Part shown: positions 26,040-33,893 of the stretch, piece after piece | How positions within the stretch are numbered: the stretch's first letter is position 1 | Layout of the letters: each line of letters starts with the position of its first letter | NCBI RefSeq assembly: GCF_030296895.1 | Contig: NZ_AP028022.1 | Location: 248,001-312,000 of the forward strand | Length of the DNA: 64,000 nt | Direction: 5' to 3' | From: Helicobacter felistomachi | GTDB lineage: Bacteria; Campylobacterota; Campylobacteria; Campylobacterales; Helicobacteraceae | The notes under the pieces: model-generated | Databases searched by the model: none | Seen by the model: the letters and a program-made list of their open reading frames with translations, nothing else | Told to the model about the DNA's origin: nothing | Made by a program: the position numbers and the translations under genes

Positions 26040-26267
26040 ATGGCTTTTAAAAACATAAAACCTTACCAGCAAGAACAAGATGAAGGTTTAGGCGGGGCAT
26101 TTAACACTAGCACTTTAACCAAAGTTGAGAATACACAGGGCGATTGGGGGCTTTGGAGACACTAGGGTGTTGTGTATGCAAAGATTGCTGAAATAAGCAA
26201 GACAAGCCCAGAAGTGGCTCAGGCATTAGAAATTAAAGCAAGTAATCTAGAGTCTTGGCGCAAGTGA
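26040..26267 (+). pseudogene. Small unknown gene with in-frame TAG
   Basis: MAFKNIKPYQQEQDEGLGGAFNTSTLTKVENTQGDWGLWRH, TAG, then in frame GVVYAKIAEISKTSPEVAQALEIKASNLESWRK and TGA. The second half looks coding and helical. No family recognised, and no strong ribosome-binding site. Probably a nonsense-inactivated plasmid gene of 75 codons. Confidence 0.35.
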
Positions 26268-26407
26268 AAGTAATCCAAGAGCAACAGCAAAAGGGGGTGG
26301 GGGTTATCATAAGTAGGCTTGGACACTAAAGACACACCCACAATAAACTAAACCAAGCAAAAGATGCTAAAGATTGAGAAAAGGATTAGAGCAATGGGGT
26401 TAGCAAG

Positions 26408-27066
26408 ATGATAGATATAGAAACTTTGTTATCCAAGAGGCGTTTAGATTCTTATGATGGAGACCTACAAACACATCTAGAGAATCTAAAGCTCATAGGC
26501 AAATACACGCATAAAATTGCATTGATAGAGATTGCCCTACGCAATTCTTTAGACTATTTGCTCAGTGCCAAAGATGCAGATTGGATCAACAATTCTACAG
26601 ACTCCCGTGTGATCCAAGTAAGAGAAAAGGCTCTTGAAAGTAGTGGAGAAACAACTCTTAGTAACGATAGCTACCTCTCTAAAATGACTCTAGGTACGGT
26701 CATCCACATCATTAAACGAGAAGGGTTGTTTGCACGCGTTTTTAATGCAGAAAGATTCAGTTTGAACGCTATGATTCAAGCTATCAACAAAAAAGGATTT
26801 TCATCAAAGGTAAGAAAGGTTACTTGGGCCACTATAACAAGACTGAAGTGGCTCTGAACTTATTTCACACACTACGTAACCGCTGTTACCACTGGGAGAA
26901 TAACACAAAGACAAGACAGACAAAAGAGAGGAGACTCTATCCAAGGATAACAACGAAAATCTTCAACATTTACATAGGTATATATCCAGATAGAACAGAA
27001 AGATTCCTAGATGACCTAATGAAAGCTTTTAGCGAAGATCTACTGAAATACTCCAACCGCTTGTAA
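26408..27066 (+). pseudogene. Abi-like HEPN protein, copy 4, one frameshift
   Basis: MIDIETLLSKRRLDSYDGDLQTHLENLKLIGKYTHKIALIEIALRNSLDYLLSAKDADWI...LSNDSYLSKMTLGTVIHIIKREGLF in the first frame to about 26800. Then, one base off, KKGYLGHYNKTEVALNLFHTLRNRCYHWENNTKTRQTKERRLYPRITTK...TERFLDDLMKAFSEDLLKYSNRL to the stop at 27066. The HEPN motif RNRCYH is intact, as is the N-terminal ALRN element. Only one indel, near the A6 tract at 26790, separates it from a functional gene of about 219 residues. Same architecture as copy 2. Followed by a hairpin/pseudoknot-like element. Confidence 0.75.
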
Positions 27067-27077
27067 GACAAGCAGTT

Positions 27078-27120
27078 GGTTGGCGAAATTCCGCCCTACG
27101 AATTGGGGGTCATTATGGCA
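27078..27120 (+). ncRNA. Candidate structured RNA after Abi-like copy 4
   Basis: 15 bp after the stop: hairpin GGCG (27082-27085), loop AAATTC, CGCC (27092-27095). The loop AATTC (27087-27091) can pair with GAATT (27100-27104), a possible pseudoknot. A second stem CCC/GGG (27094-27096 with the G-run from 27105) is an alternative. Hairpin plus loop-to-downstream pairing is shared with copy 3. No terminator-like U-run. Confidence 0.4.
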
Positions 27121-28245
27121 AAACACATATAAAGGCTTGTTGAACTGAAAGAAACAAATGAGGATGAGAATTTAACAGTCAAAGTCTACATTAACATCAC
27201 TAGACAGGTTTGATACAGCTTTTGTTTTAAAGAACACTATAACAATAGTGAAACTACCAAAACACAATCCTTTTAATAAAACTTTTAAACCCCTATCAAA
27301 CGGTCTTTTTATGCGTCTCCCACCTTTTGCTACTGGTTACCATCCTATGCGTTTTAATGGGTATTGGTGGGAATAGGATTTATGGATACTCATGGGAGTA
27401 GGACTAACAGGAGTTTTTAGATCAATACGTTCTAACTAAGACTTACATGACTACCCTAGTAGGGATTATTTTACCGATAAGCTACACCAATTTATTTTGG
27501 GGTGTGATTTTTGGAACTATGCTAGGAGATCCGTGATTAGGATTTTGGGGATGTATAGGCATGGTGCTCATTGTCATCTCAGGGATGCTAGTTACAAATC
27601 CTATACGCAAAAATTAAAAGGTAATTACAAATTTTTTATAATATTTAAATAATTTAATTTTTAACACTTAATTAGACTACAATCAGCCAACTAACTTTCA
27701 GTAAAGACAGAAAATGACAGAACTACTGAGAAAAAATAAATAAAGAACGGCAAAAGACATTTTCTAATGGAGAGTAATAGGCGCTGACTATTTTAATCAA
27801 TGCCCCCATAACACCCAAACTAAGGGCACTTAAAGCCATAAAGAACAAGCCTAGTTTGATGTTAATTGTGTGACCACTCTAAACCACTCTAAAGAGAATG
27901 ATAAGCGTTAAATGAAAGCATAGGTCTCCATATTTTTATAAAGAATAATTAATTACAAAAACTGGTTAAATCCTAAAGATTTTTGAAAATCTACACTTAA
28001 AATCAAACAAAAATTCTAGCTTTTAGGAATAGAAACGGGGGTTTTTGAGGTAAAAAATACTTCTATATACTTCTATAGTTATAAGTCATAAGTTATAAGT
28101 CATAGCAATACACTTGCAAAGAAACTTTTTAATAAAACAACAAATATTCACATACACTCATTTTTAATCTATATAAACAAAATCCTATTGTAAAATAGTG
28201 CGTTTTTTAATCCTTACAAAACCATACACCAATACGGAGGTAGAG
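27121..28245. other. Decayed region with a possible DMT/EamA permease remnant
   Basis: No intact gene over 1.1 kb. Between about 27430 and 27618 a broken frame reads TTLVGIILPISYTNLFWGVIFGTMLGDP, stop, LGFWGCIGMVLIVISGMLVTNP, the helix pattern of the last membrane segments of an EamA/DMT-type permease. Near 28060-28100 there are short tandem repeats (ACTTCTATA twice; GTTATAAGTCATAA twice). The last 100 bp probably hold the edd promoter. Confidence 0.35.
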
Positions 28246-30039
28246 ATGCCCCAGAAAGCCCTAGAAGACATCACTAAAGACATCATTGAAAGAAGCCACG
28301 CGACTAGACAAGCCTATCTACAACGCATTGCTAAAGCCCGAGGTAAAATCCAACGCAAGGATTTAAGTTGTATCAGCTTGGCCCATAGCTACGCAAGCTT
28401 GCCCGATCATATCAAGACTAAGATTAAAGATAACGACAAGCCCAACTACGCCATCATTTCTGCCTACAACGATGTCGTTTCTGCCCACCAGCCCTTAAAG
28501 CATTATCCTGATTGGATTAAGGAAACTTTATTCAAACACAATGCCTTTGCCCAATTTGCTGGTGGTGTGCCCGCTATGTGCGATGGGATCATACAGGGCT
28601 ATGAGGGGATGGAGCTTAATCTTTTCTCCCGTGATGTGATTGCTATGAGCACAAGCATTGCCCTCTCACACAATATCTTTGATGGGGCATTTTACTTAGG
28701 AGTGTGTGATAAGATTGTCCCTGGACTGCTAATTGGGGCACTGAGTTTTGGACACTTGCCTGCTATCTTTGTGCCCTCTGGTCCTATGACTAGTGGTCTA
28801 GCTAACGCACAAAAGGCTGAAACGCGCGAGCTCTTTGCCCAAGGTAAGGTTTCTAGGGAGATTTTATTAGAGAGTGAAATGAAATTCCACCACTCTCCAG
28901 GTACTTGTACTTTCTATGGCACAGCCAATTCTAACCAAGTGATGGTTGAGTTGATGGGTTTACACTTACCCAATTCCGCCTTTATTAACCCCAACACCTC
29001 TCTTAGAAAAGCCTTAGTCCATGAAGCCGCCACTTTGATGGCCACCAAGACACCCAAACCCATTGGAGAGATCGTTAGTGAAAAAAGTATTGTCAATGCG
29101 ATGGTAGGCCTGATGGCTACAGGGGGTTCTACCAACCTAACCATCCATCTCATTGCCATTGCCAGAGCCGCTGGGATTATCATTAACTGGGATGACTTTA
29201 ATGCCATCTCCAACATCACTCCTCTTTTAACAAAAATGTATCCCAATGGTGAGGCAGATGTGAATCAGTTTGAAGCCGCAGGGGGATTAGCCCTTGTGGT
29301 GCGTGAATTGCTCAATGCTGGACTTTTGCATGAAGATTGCGACACTATTATGGGTCCAGGGTTACAAGCTTATACAAAAAACCCCTTCTTGATCGATGGC
29401 AAAGTGGTTTATCAAGAGGGAGTGCAGGTCAGTCAAGATACAGAGATTATTAGGGGAGTGGATCACCCATTTGCACCCAACGGAGGGCTTAAAATTCTAA
29501 CAGGCAATATCGGGCGTTCAGTGATGAAGGTTTCAGCCCTTAAAGAAGAACACCTAGTTGTCCAAGCCCCTGCAATCATCTTTGAATCCCAACAAGACTT
29601 GATCGATCGTTTCAACAACAAAGAGCTCCAAAGGGACTTTATTGCGGTTCTACCCTACCAAAGCCCTAGAGCTAATGGGATGCCAGAACTGCACCAATTC
29701 ACCCCTATTTTAAGTTCTCTGCAAAACCAAGGGTTTAAAGTGGCTTTAATTACTGATGGGCGTGTACCTGGAGGTGCTGGTAGAGTCCCCTCTGCTATCC
29801 ATGTCACTCCTGAAGCCTTACTTGGGGGAGGGATTGCTAAAATTAGAGACGGAGACATGCTCCTCTTAGATGCTAAAAAGGGGATTTTGCAAGCTTTAGT
29901 GGATGAAAAAGAGTGGGAAACGCGCGCGCCTTCAGAACCTTTAATGCGCGAAGTGTTTGGGAGTGGGCGCGAGCTCTTCTGTGGTTTTAGACTCTTAGCA
30001 AGCAGCACAGAAACTGGAGCGGGTAGCTTTGGAGTGTAA
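28246..30039 (+). CDS. edd: 6-phosphogluconate dehydratase (Entner-Doudoroff)
   Basis: 597 residues from the ATG at 28246, chosen because GGAGG lies 7 nt upstream; the frame opens further up at 28198 without a site. Converts 6-phosphogluconate to 2-keto-3-deoxy-6-phosphogluconate in the cytoplasm. IlvD/Edd family landmarks are visible: NYAIISAYNDVVSAHQPLKHYPDW, GGVPAMCDG, the cysteine of GVCDKIVPG, SGPMTSG, SPGTCTFYGTANSNQ (cluster-ligand cysteine), GGSTNL, and the C-terminal LITDGRVPGGAGRVPSAIHVTPEA. In H. pylori edd is clustered with eda, zwf, pgl and glk. None of these is next to it here; it lies alone between decayed DNA and hpn. The terminator-like dyad downstream is shared with hpn. Confidence 0.95.
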   Translation: MPQKALEDITKDIIERSHATRQAYLQRIAKARGKIQRKDLSCISLAHSYASLPDHIKTKIKDNDKPNYAIISAYNDVVSAHQPLKHYPDWIKETLFKHNAFAQFAGGVPAMCDGIIQGYEGMELNLFSRDVIAMSTSIALSHNIFDGAFYLGVCDKIVPGLLIGALSFGHLPAIFVPSGPMTSGLANAQKAETRELFAQGKVSREILLESEMKFHHSPGTCTFYGTANSNQVMVELMGLHLPNSAFINPNTSLRKALVHEAATLMATKTPKPIGEIVSEKSIVNAMVGLMATGGSTNLTIHLIAIARAAGIIINWDDFNAISNITPLLTKMYPNGEADVNQFEAAGGLALVVRELLNAGLLHEDCDTIMGPGLQAYTKNPFLIDGKVVYQEGVQVSQDTEIIRGVDHPFAPNGGLKILTGNIGRSVMKVSALKEEHLVVQAPAIIFESQQDLIDRFNNKELQRDFIAVLPYQSPRANGMPELHQFTPILSSLQNQGFKVALITDGRVPGGAGRVPSAIHVTPEALLGGGIAKIRDGDMLLLDAKKGILQALVDEKEWETRAPSEPLMREVFGSGRELFCGFRLLASSTETGAGSFGV

Positions 30040-30051
30040 GGCTAGGTTTAT

Positions 30052-30082
30052 TTAGCTAAGGATGCGTGTGCTGTGTGCGCTA
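30052..30082. terminator. Bidirectional terminator between edd and hpn
   Basis: TTAGCTAAGG (30052-30061) pairs with CCTTAGTTAA (30073-30082), with one G-U. GCG/CGC can extend the stem inward. AAAAA follows on the + strand and TAAAC-type A-rich sequence lies on the other side, giving U-runs in the leftward direction. It sits between convergent genes. Confidence 0.55.
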
Positions 30083-30166
30083 CCTTAGTTAAAAACACAT
30101 AAAAACCACGGATTAAAAAATCGCGGGTAGAAAGTTGGAATGCCCAGGCATAGCAGGAGATGAAAG

Positions 30167-30340
30167 CTAGGCTTGGTGTTCCTCGTGCTCATGGTGATGA
30201 TGATGCTCAGTCCCATGGTGATGGTGATGATGGTGGTGATGACCTCCATAGTAATGATGGTGGTGATGATGATGGTGGTGTTCCCCGTGTTCTGCATGCC
30301 CGTCGTGTTCGTGGCAACATTCATCAGTATGATGTGACAT
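30167..30340 (-). CDS. hpn: Hpn-like histidine-rich metal-binding protein
   Basis: 57 residues: MSHHTDECCHEHDGHAEHGE, nine His, YYGG, nine His, GTE, five His, EHEEHQA. About half the residues are His, and a CC pair near the N-terminus fits the pattern of Hpn, the abundant nickel-storage protein of gastric Helicobacter that buffers Ni for urease and hydrogenase in the cytoplasm. In H. pylori Hpn the cysteine pairs lie near the C-terminus; here a single pair lies near the N-terminus. AAGGA is 7 nt before the ATG. An AT-rich region of about 200 bp upstream presumably holds the promoter; no NikR dyad could be fitted with confidence. Confidence 0.9.
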   Translation of the reverse strand: MSHHTDECCHEHDGHAEHGEHHHHHHHHHYYGGHHHHHHHHHGTEHHHHHEHEEHQA

Positions 30341-30550
30341 TGTGCATCCTTTGCGATTAAAATATCCCTAGGCTACAACTAGGTGATACCATTTTATCCA
30401 AAAATTTTGTATTTTTGTTTTAATTATACAAGAGTATATTCTTTTTTTTAAAAAGTATCAGAAAGTGTGCAACTCCATGAAAGCTACACGGATAAGCCTA
30501 CAAGCCCAGCAAGCTTGTTCTTTTTTACTTACAACAAATACAACAATGAA

Positions 30551-30937
30551 CTAATAATGTACAAGTTTAGCCAGTCCCCACCCCAAAGCCACGCACAGCA
30601 GACCCAAAATATTGCTCCCCAAGATATAGACCAGGGCTTCTGTGATCGCTTGTTTTTGGAGAAGTTTTAGAGTGTCTAGTCCAAAAGAGGAAAAAGTGGT
30701 GAATCCGCCTAAAACCCCTGTGATGAAAAACACACTCATCTTGTCTCCTAGCATAGACTTGACAACTAAATGCCCTGCAAATCCGATCACGAAACATCCG
30801 ATTAAATTCACACTAAAAGTGCCTAAAGGAAAGCTCTCCCACATTAAAAAGCGTGAGGGAGTGATTTTACTTACAAAATAGCGCAAAGTGGCTCCAAACG
30901 CCCCACCAAGAGCGGCTAATAAAAACACCCAATGCAT
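30551..30937 (-). CDS. crcB: Fluoride channel Fluc/CrcB
   Basis: 128 residues and four membrane helices. Signatures in order: GGAFGATLRY, the polar FPLGTFSVNLIGCFVIGF segment with the conserved Asn, and GVLGGFTTFSSFGLDTL with the TTFSSF motif that lines the pore. Fluc proteins export fluoride as antiparallel dimers; a single gene implies a homodimer. Genes of this type are common chromosomal singletons. No fluoride riboswitch was seen upstream. The gene is transcribed toward hpn. Confidence 0.93.
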   Translation of the reverse strand: MHWVFLLAALGGAFGATLRYFVSKITPSRFLMWESFPLGTFSVNLIGCFVIGFAGHLVVKSMLGDKMSVFFITGVLGGFTTFSSFGLDTLKLLQKQAITEALVYILGSNILGLLCVALGWGLAKLVHY

Positions 30938-31079
30938 GGCTAATCCTTTAAGTTTTTTAAAATCCTAGCACATTTTGAAGAGTTTTCTTAGTTTTTTTGT
31001 TGAATTCCAAGTTTTTTAATAAATTTTATTGTAGAATTGTTCGTTTTCATCTCATCAGTTTATTTTTTTAGGAAGTTCT

Positions 31080-31889
31080 ATGCGAAAAGTAGCAAAAGGT
31101 TTTTTATGGGCAGGAGTAAGTGTAGCGTTTGTCATCTCAGGTTGTGCCATAAGTGGGGTGTCACAAGCTAACTCCTCTAGCAATAGTAGTAGTGATAGCA
31201 ATAAGATAAAAAAGCATGTGTTGCCTAAGAAGGGAGAGGGGCTCACTCCCCTTGACTTCAACTACCCCATTAGTGCCCAACAAGAACCTTCTAATGGCCG
31301 CACCATCGCTCTCTTAGATCCTCACATACAAGTGAGTGGTAATCTCCAGCCTTATCTTGATCAATTCCAAGATGCCTTAGCCAAGCAAATTCAAGACATT
31401 TTTCAAAGAATGGGTTACCAGGTTGTGCATGCTACAAATGCTAAAGCTCTTACACCCGAACAAAAGCACAAAATATGGTCTGTTCTAGATATTGGGGGTT
31501 GGGTAGGCATCTTAGAAGACATCAAAATGAACACCGACAATCCAAAGAGCACCAACATGGATGTGATGGTGGATCAAAGCTCGGGATCGGTGTGGTTTAA
31601 GCTCTACGAACCAGAAACAGGGCGCGTTGTCCACAACTTTGGAGTAGAAGTGGGGACGGAACAGGCCATCACCAAAACCTACACCTACCAAACCACAGAC
31701 TCGGGCGGTTTTCTAGGAAACGAGAGAACAAGCCACGATGAGCTAGACAAAAATAACGATGATGCAGTCCGCAGAATCGCTAACAGCATGTACAAGATCG
31801 TAATGAAAAAATTGGTTTCTGAACTCACGGATGATAAGCTTAACCAATTCAAAGATGCGATTGAACAGATCAAGAAAGCAGGCCACTGA
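31080..31889 (+). CDS. hpaA: HpaA-family lipoprotein (neuraminyllactose-binding haemagglutinin type)
   Basis: 269 residues. Lipoprotein signal peptide with lipobox VISGC (Cys 22), then a Ser/Asn-rich tether (SSSNSSSDSNK). The mature domain has LDFNYPISAQQEP, IALLDPHIQVSGNLQPYLDQFQDALAKQIQDIFQRMGYQVV and SGSVWFKLYEPETGRVVHNFGVEVGT, as in H. pylori HpaA and its paralogues. HpaA is a surface or flagellar-sheath lipoprotein needed for colonisation; sialic-acid binding is disputed. AGGAAG precedes the ATG. A perfect terminator separates it from the next gene. Gastric helicobacters carry several paralogues and which one this is cannot be told. Confidence 0.88.
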   Translation: MRKVAKGFLWAGVSVAFVISGCAISGVSQANSSSNSSSDSNKIKKHVLPKKGEGLTPLDFNYPISAQQEPSNGRTIALLDPHIQVSGNLQPYLDQFQDALAKQIQDIFQRMGYQVVHATNAKALTPEQKHKIWSVLDIGGWVGILEDIKMNTDNPKSTNMDVMVDQSSGSVWFKLYEPETGRVVHNFGVEVGTEQAITKTYTYQTTDSGGFLGNERTSHDELDKNNDDAVRRIANSMYKIVMKKLVSELTDDKLNQFKDAIEQIKKAGH

Positions 31890-31919
31890 GATTTATATGG
31901 AGAATGGGCTCTAAGCTCT

Positions 31920-31962
31920 ATTCTCTGGAGTTCATTTAGGACTCCAGAGAATATTCTTTCTC
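31920..31962 (+). terminator. Intrinsic terminator after hpaA
   Basis: Perfect 12-bp stem ATTCTCTGGAGT (31920-31931) / ACTCCAGAGAAT (31941-31952), 9-nt loop, followed by ATTCTTTCT. Lies between hpaA and the Hof gene on the same strand, so the latter probably has its own promoter or depends on read-through. Confidence 0.8.
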
Positions 31963-31987
31963 CTCTAGCTTTTCCCAAGGAGCTCAC

Positions 31988-33340
31988 TTGACTCCAAAGT
32001 GTTTTACTTTTAAAGTTTTGATTGTATGTCTAACTACAATGCACCTGCAAGCCCTAGATTACAAAATCTCAGGGCGTGTCGGCTCATTCTCGCGCATCGG
32101 CTTTAACAATGCTCCCATCAATACAGACAAAGGACTTTACCCCACAGGCAGCTATGTAACCACCATCGGGGCACTAGAAGTGAATGCCAATTTATTGCCA
32201 AAATCTGTGGAGAATCAAAAACTAGAAGTGGGGCTTGGGGGGGAGATCGGCGGGCTGGCTTACGACTCCACTAGGGGTCTTAGAGATCAAAACGGAGTGC
32301 TTCAGCCAGCCAACTGGTATTACATGGGGCGTTGGGAGGGCTATTTAATGAACGCTCCTTGGCGGCATGTGCGTGAAGAAGACGAATCGCATGCTAAAAA
32401 CTACATTTTATACAACGCCTATCTAAGCTACACCTACAAAGACATATTTGGGATCAAGGCGGGACGTTACTTAAGCCCCGAAGCTTTGTTTTTGCGTGGA
32501 TACAATCAAGGCTTTACCCTCTTTTTGCATTTAGGCCAATTCAAGCTTAGATGGTTTAGCACCTATGGGCGGGGTTTAGCCAACATCCAGTTTATCCGCG
32601 ACTTCTACGCCCCCGTGAGCTATGCGTTTAGCGATGGCAGACGGGTGAATTATGGCATGCACGCTATAAGTCTAGCCTACACTACCAAGCACTACACCCT
32701 CATGCCTTTCTTTTGGTTTTACCCTAAGAACTTCAACGCCCCGGGCATCCAAGCGAGCGCTGTATTTGAGCGGGGGCAGTATAAACTCCAAAGCGATGTC
32801 TATGCGTGGTTTCCCATTTATAGCCACGCTCTAGCCAAGACTTATTACAGGGGCAATTTGATCGGCACAGCCACCGCCACGTTGCTCGTGCGCCAAAGGT
32901 TGTATTACAAAAATTATTACGCTGGCTGGGGGGTGTATAAGAATTTTGGCAACTCTAATGCCCAGTTAGGCTGGAATGGCTCGCCTGTATCCTTTGACAC
33001 CACGGATGACACCCCTTATGAGGACGCTTACACCAACCTTTATGATGCCAATGCCTTAACCGTGCACGCCAGAGTGGGGGGCAAGTTTCGTAACTTCTCG
33101 TGGTATCTGCTCGGCAAACTCACCTTTGCACCTAGAGCCAACGCCCAAAGTCTAGGGATCACTTGCGAATACAACCTAGGCAAGCACATCCACTTAATGT
33201 TGCGTCTCAATGGCTACGAAGTGATGATGCATCGAGGTTATAAAGTCGCTTACTTTGGTGCACCCAATCCTAAATTTGCCCCCACGACACAGGATCGTAG
33301 TTATGTGATGACTTCGGTGAGTTACGATTTGGAGATTTAG
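31988..33340 (+). CDS. Outer-membrane porin of the Helicobacter Hof family
   Basis: 450 residues. Signal peptide (TFKVLIVCLTTMHLQA), then DYKISGRVGSFSRIGFNNAPINTDKGLYPTGSYVT, the Hof-type N-terminus, many alternating aromatic/glycine beta strands (NYYAGWGVYKNFGNSNAQLGW, FRNFSWYLLGKLTF) and a final strand RSYVMTSVSYDLEI. Hof proteins are monomeric or trimeric porins of about 50 kDa, related to OprD-like channels. The substrate is unknown. The start codon is TTG or GTG type near AAGGAGCTCAC, with a strong AAGGAG site. Downstream is the small charged ORF. Confidence 0.78.
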   Translation: MTPKCFTFKVLIVCLTTMHLQALDYKISGRVGSFSRIGFNNAPINTDKGLYPTGSYVTTIGALEVNANLLPKSVENQKLEVGLGGEIGGLAYDSTRGLRDQNGVLQPANWYYMGRWEGYLMNAPWRHVREEDESHAKNYILYNAYLSYTYKDIFGIKAGRYLSPEALFLRGYNQGFTLFLHLGQFKLRWFSTYGRGLANIQFIRDFYAPVSYAFSDGRRVNYGMHAISLAYTTKHYTLMPFFWFYPKNFNAPGIQASAVFERGQYKLQSDVYAWFPIYSHALAKTYYRGNLIGTATATLLVRQRLYYKNYYAGWGVYKNFGNSNAQLGWNGSPVSFDTTDDTPYEDAYTNLYDANALTVHARVGGKFRNFSWYLLGKLTFAPRANAQSLGITCEYNLGKHIHLMLRLNGYEVMMHRGYKVAYFGAPNPKFAPTTQDRSYVMTSVSYDLEI

Positions 33341-33476
33341 AAATGCTTGTAAGGTAATTGTTCCTGCAAACCCCTACAATCGCTTTTAATTAAGGGCTAA
33401 GAGTAAGGTTAACTATGTATTGCTAAGTATTGCTAAAATCGGATTGCCTTTTATAAAATACATACAAGGAGCTTTC

Positions 33477-33605
33477 ATGGATTCACGAAATAGGTGTGAT
33501 AGGGAAGATAGGCGAGAAAGAAGGGAAGAAGATAGGCAGGATATGAGAGAAAGAGAAGACAGACGAGAGACGCGTGAAGATTCACGAGAAAGGTCTCGCT
33601 CTTAG
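33477..33605 (+). CDS. Tiny Arg/Asp/Glu-rich protein
   Basis: 42 residues: MDSRNRCDREDRRERREEDR, QDMREREDRRETREDSRERSRS. About three quarters of the residues are Arg, Asp, Glu or Ser, with no hydrophobic core, and it would be disordered or a charged single helix. AAGGAG lies about 7 nt before the ATG, an unusually good site for this window, which argues for expression. The upstream frame to 33420 is not needed. It resembles the RD/RE repeats of RNA-binding linkers, but no family is recognised. Role unknown; interaction with RNA or polyphosphate is speculation. Confidence 0.55.
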   Translation: MDSRNRCDREDRRERREEDRQDMREREDRRETREDSRERSRS

Positions 33606-33893
33606 TCTCTAAAGTTTGCATTTTCCCTTTCTTTGTTTGAGGGAGGGGTTAGGGTTTCTTTCCTTTTTTACTGGGTGGTTTTCTGTAGTCAGTCTTTTCG
33701 TTACTACAAAAACATAACAAGAACACAAGAGCTCGATGGAGATTGGTAGAGCTTGCTGATTGGGGTTGCAATCTTGGAGAATCGGCCATTTGACTTCTGT
33801 GCTTTCATAAGCCCTGCGACCGCTCTAACTGATTAGTTTAAGATTTCATTACACAAATTTATTTTTAATTTTCGACTTTGCATTATCTCATAA
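33606..33893. other. Intergenic spacer, no feature
   Basis: A pyrimidine-rich stretch (TTTCCTTTTTTACTGGG) but no dyad and no supported ORF. It lies between the charged ORF and the end of the convergent membrane-protein gene. Confidence 0.4.

Noticed and set aside
30160-30360. Asp/Gly-rich frame opposite hpn
   Set aside because: Antisense of the His codons; hpn has a ribosome-binding site and a known family pattern.
30420-30450. TATAC-AAGA-GTATA palindrome upstream of hpn as a regulator site
   Set aside because: Short AT palindrome that fits no Helicobacter regulator pattern known to me.
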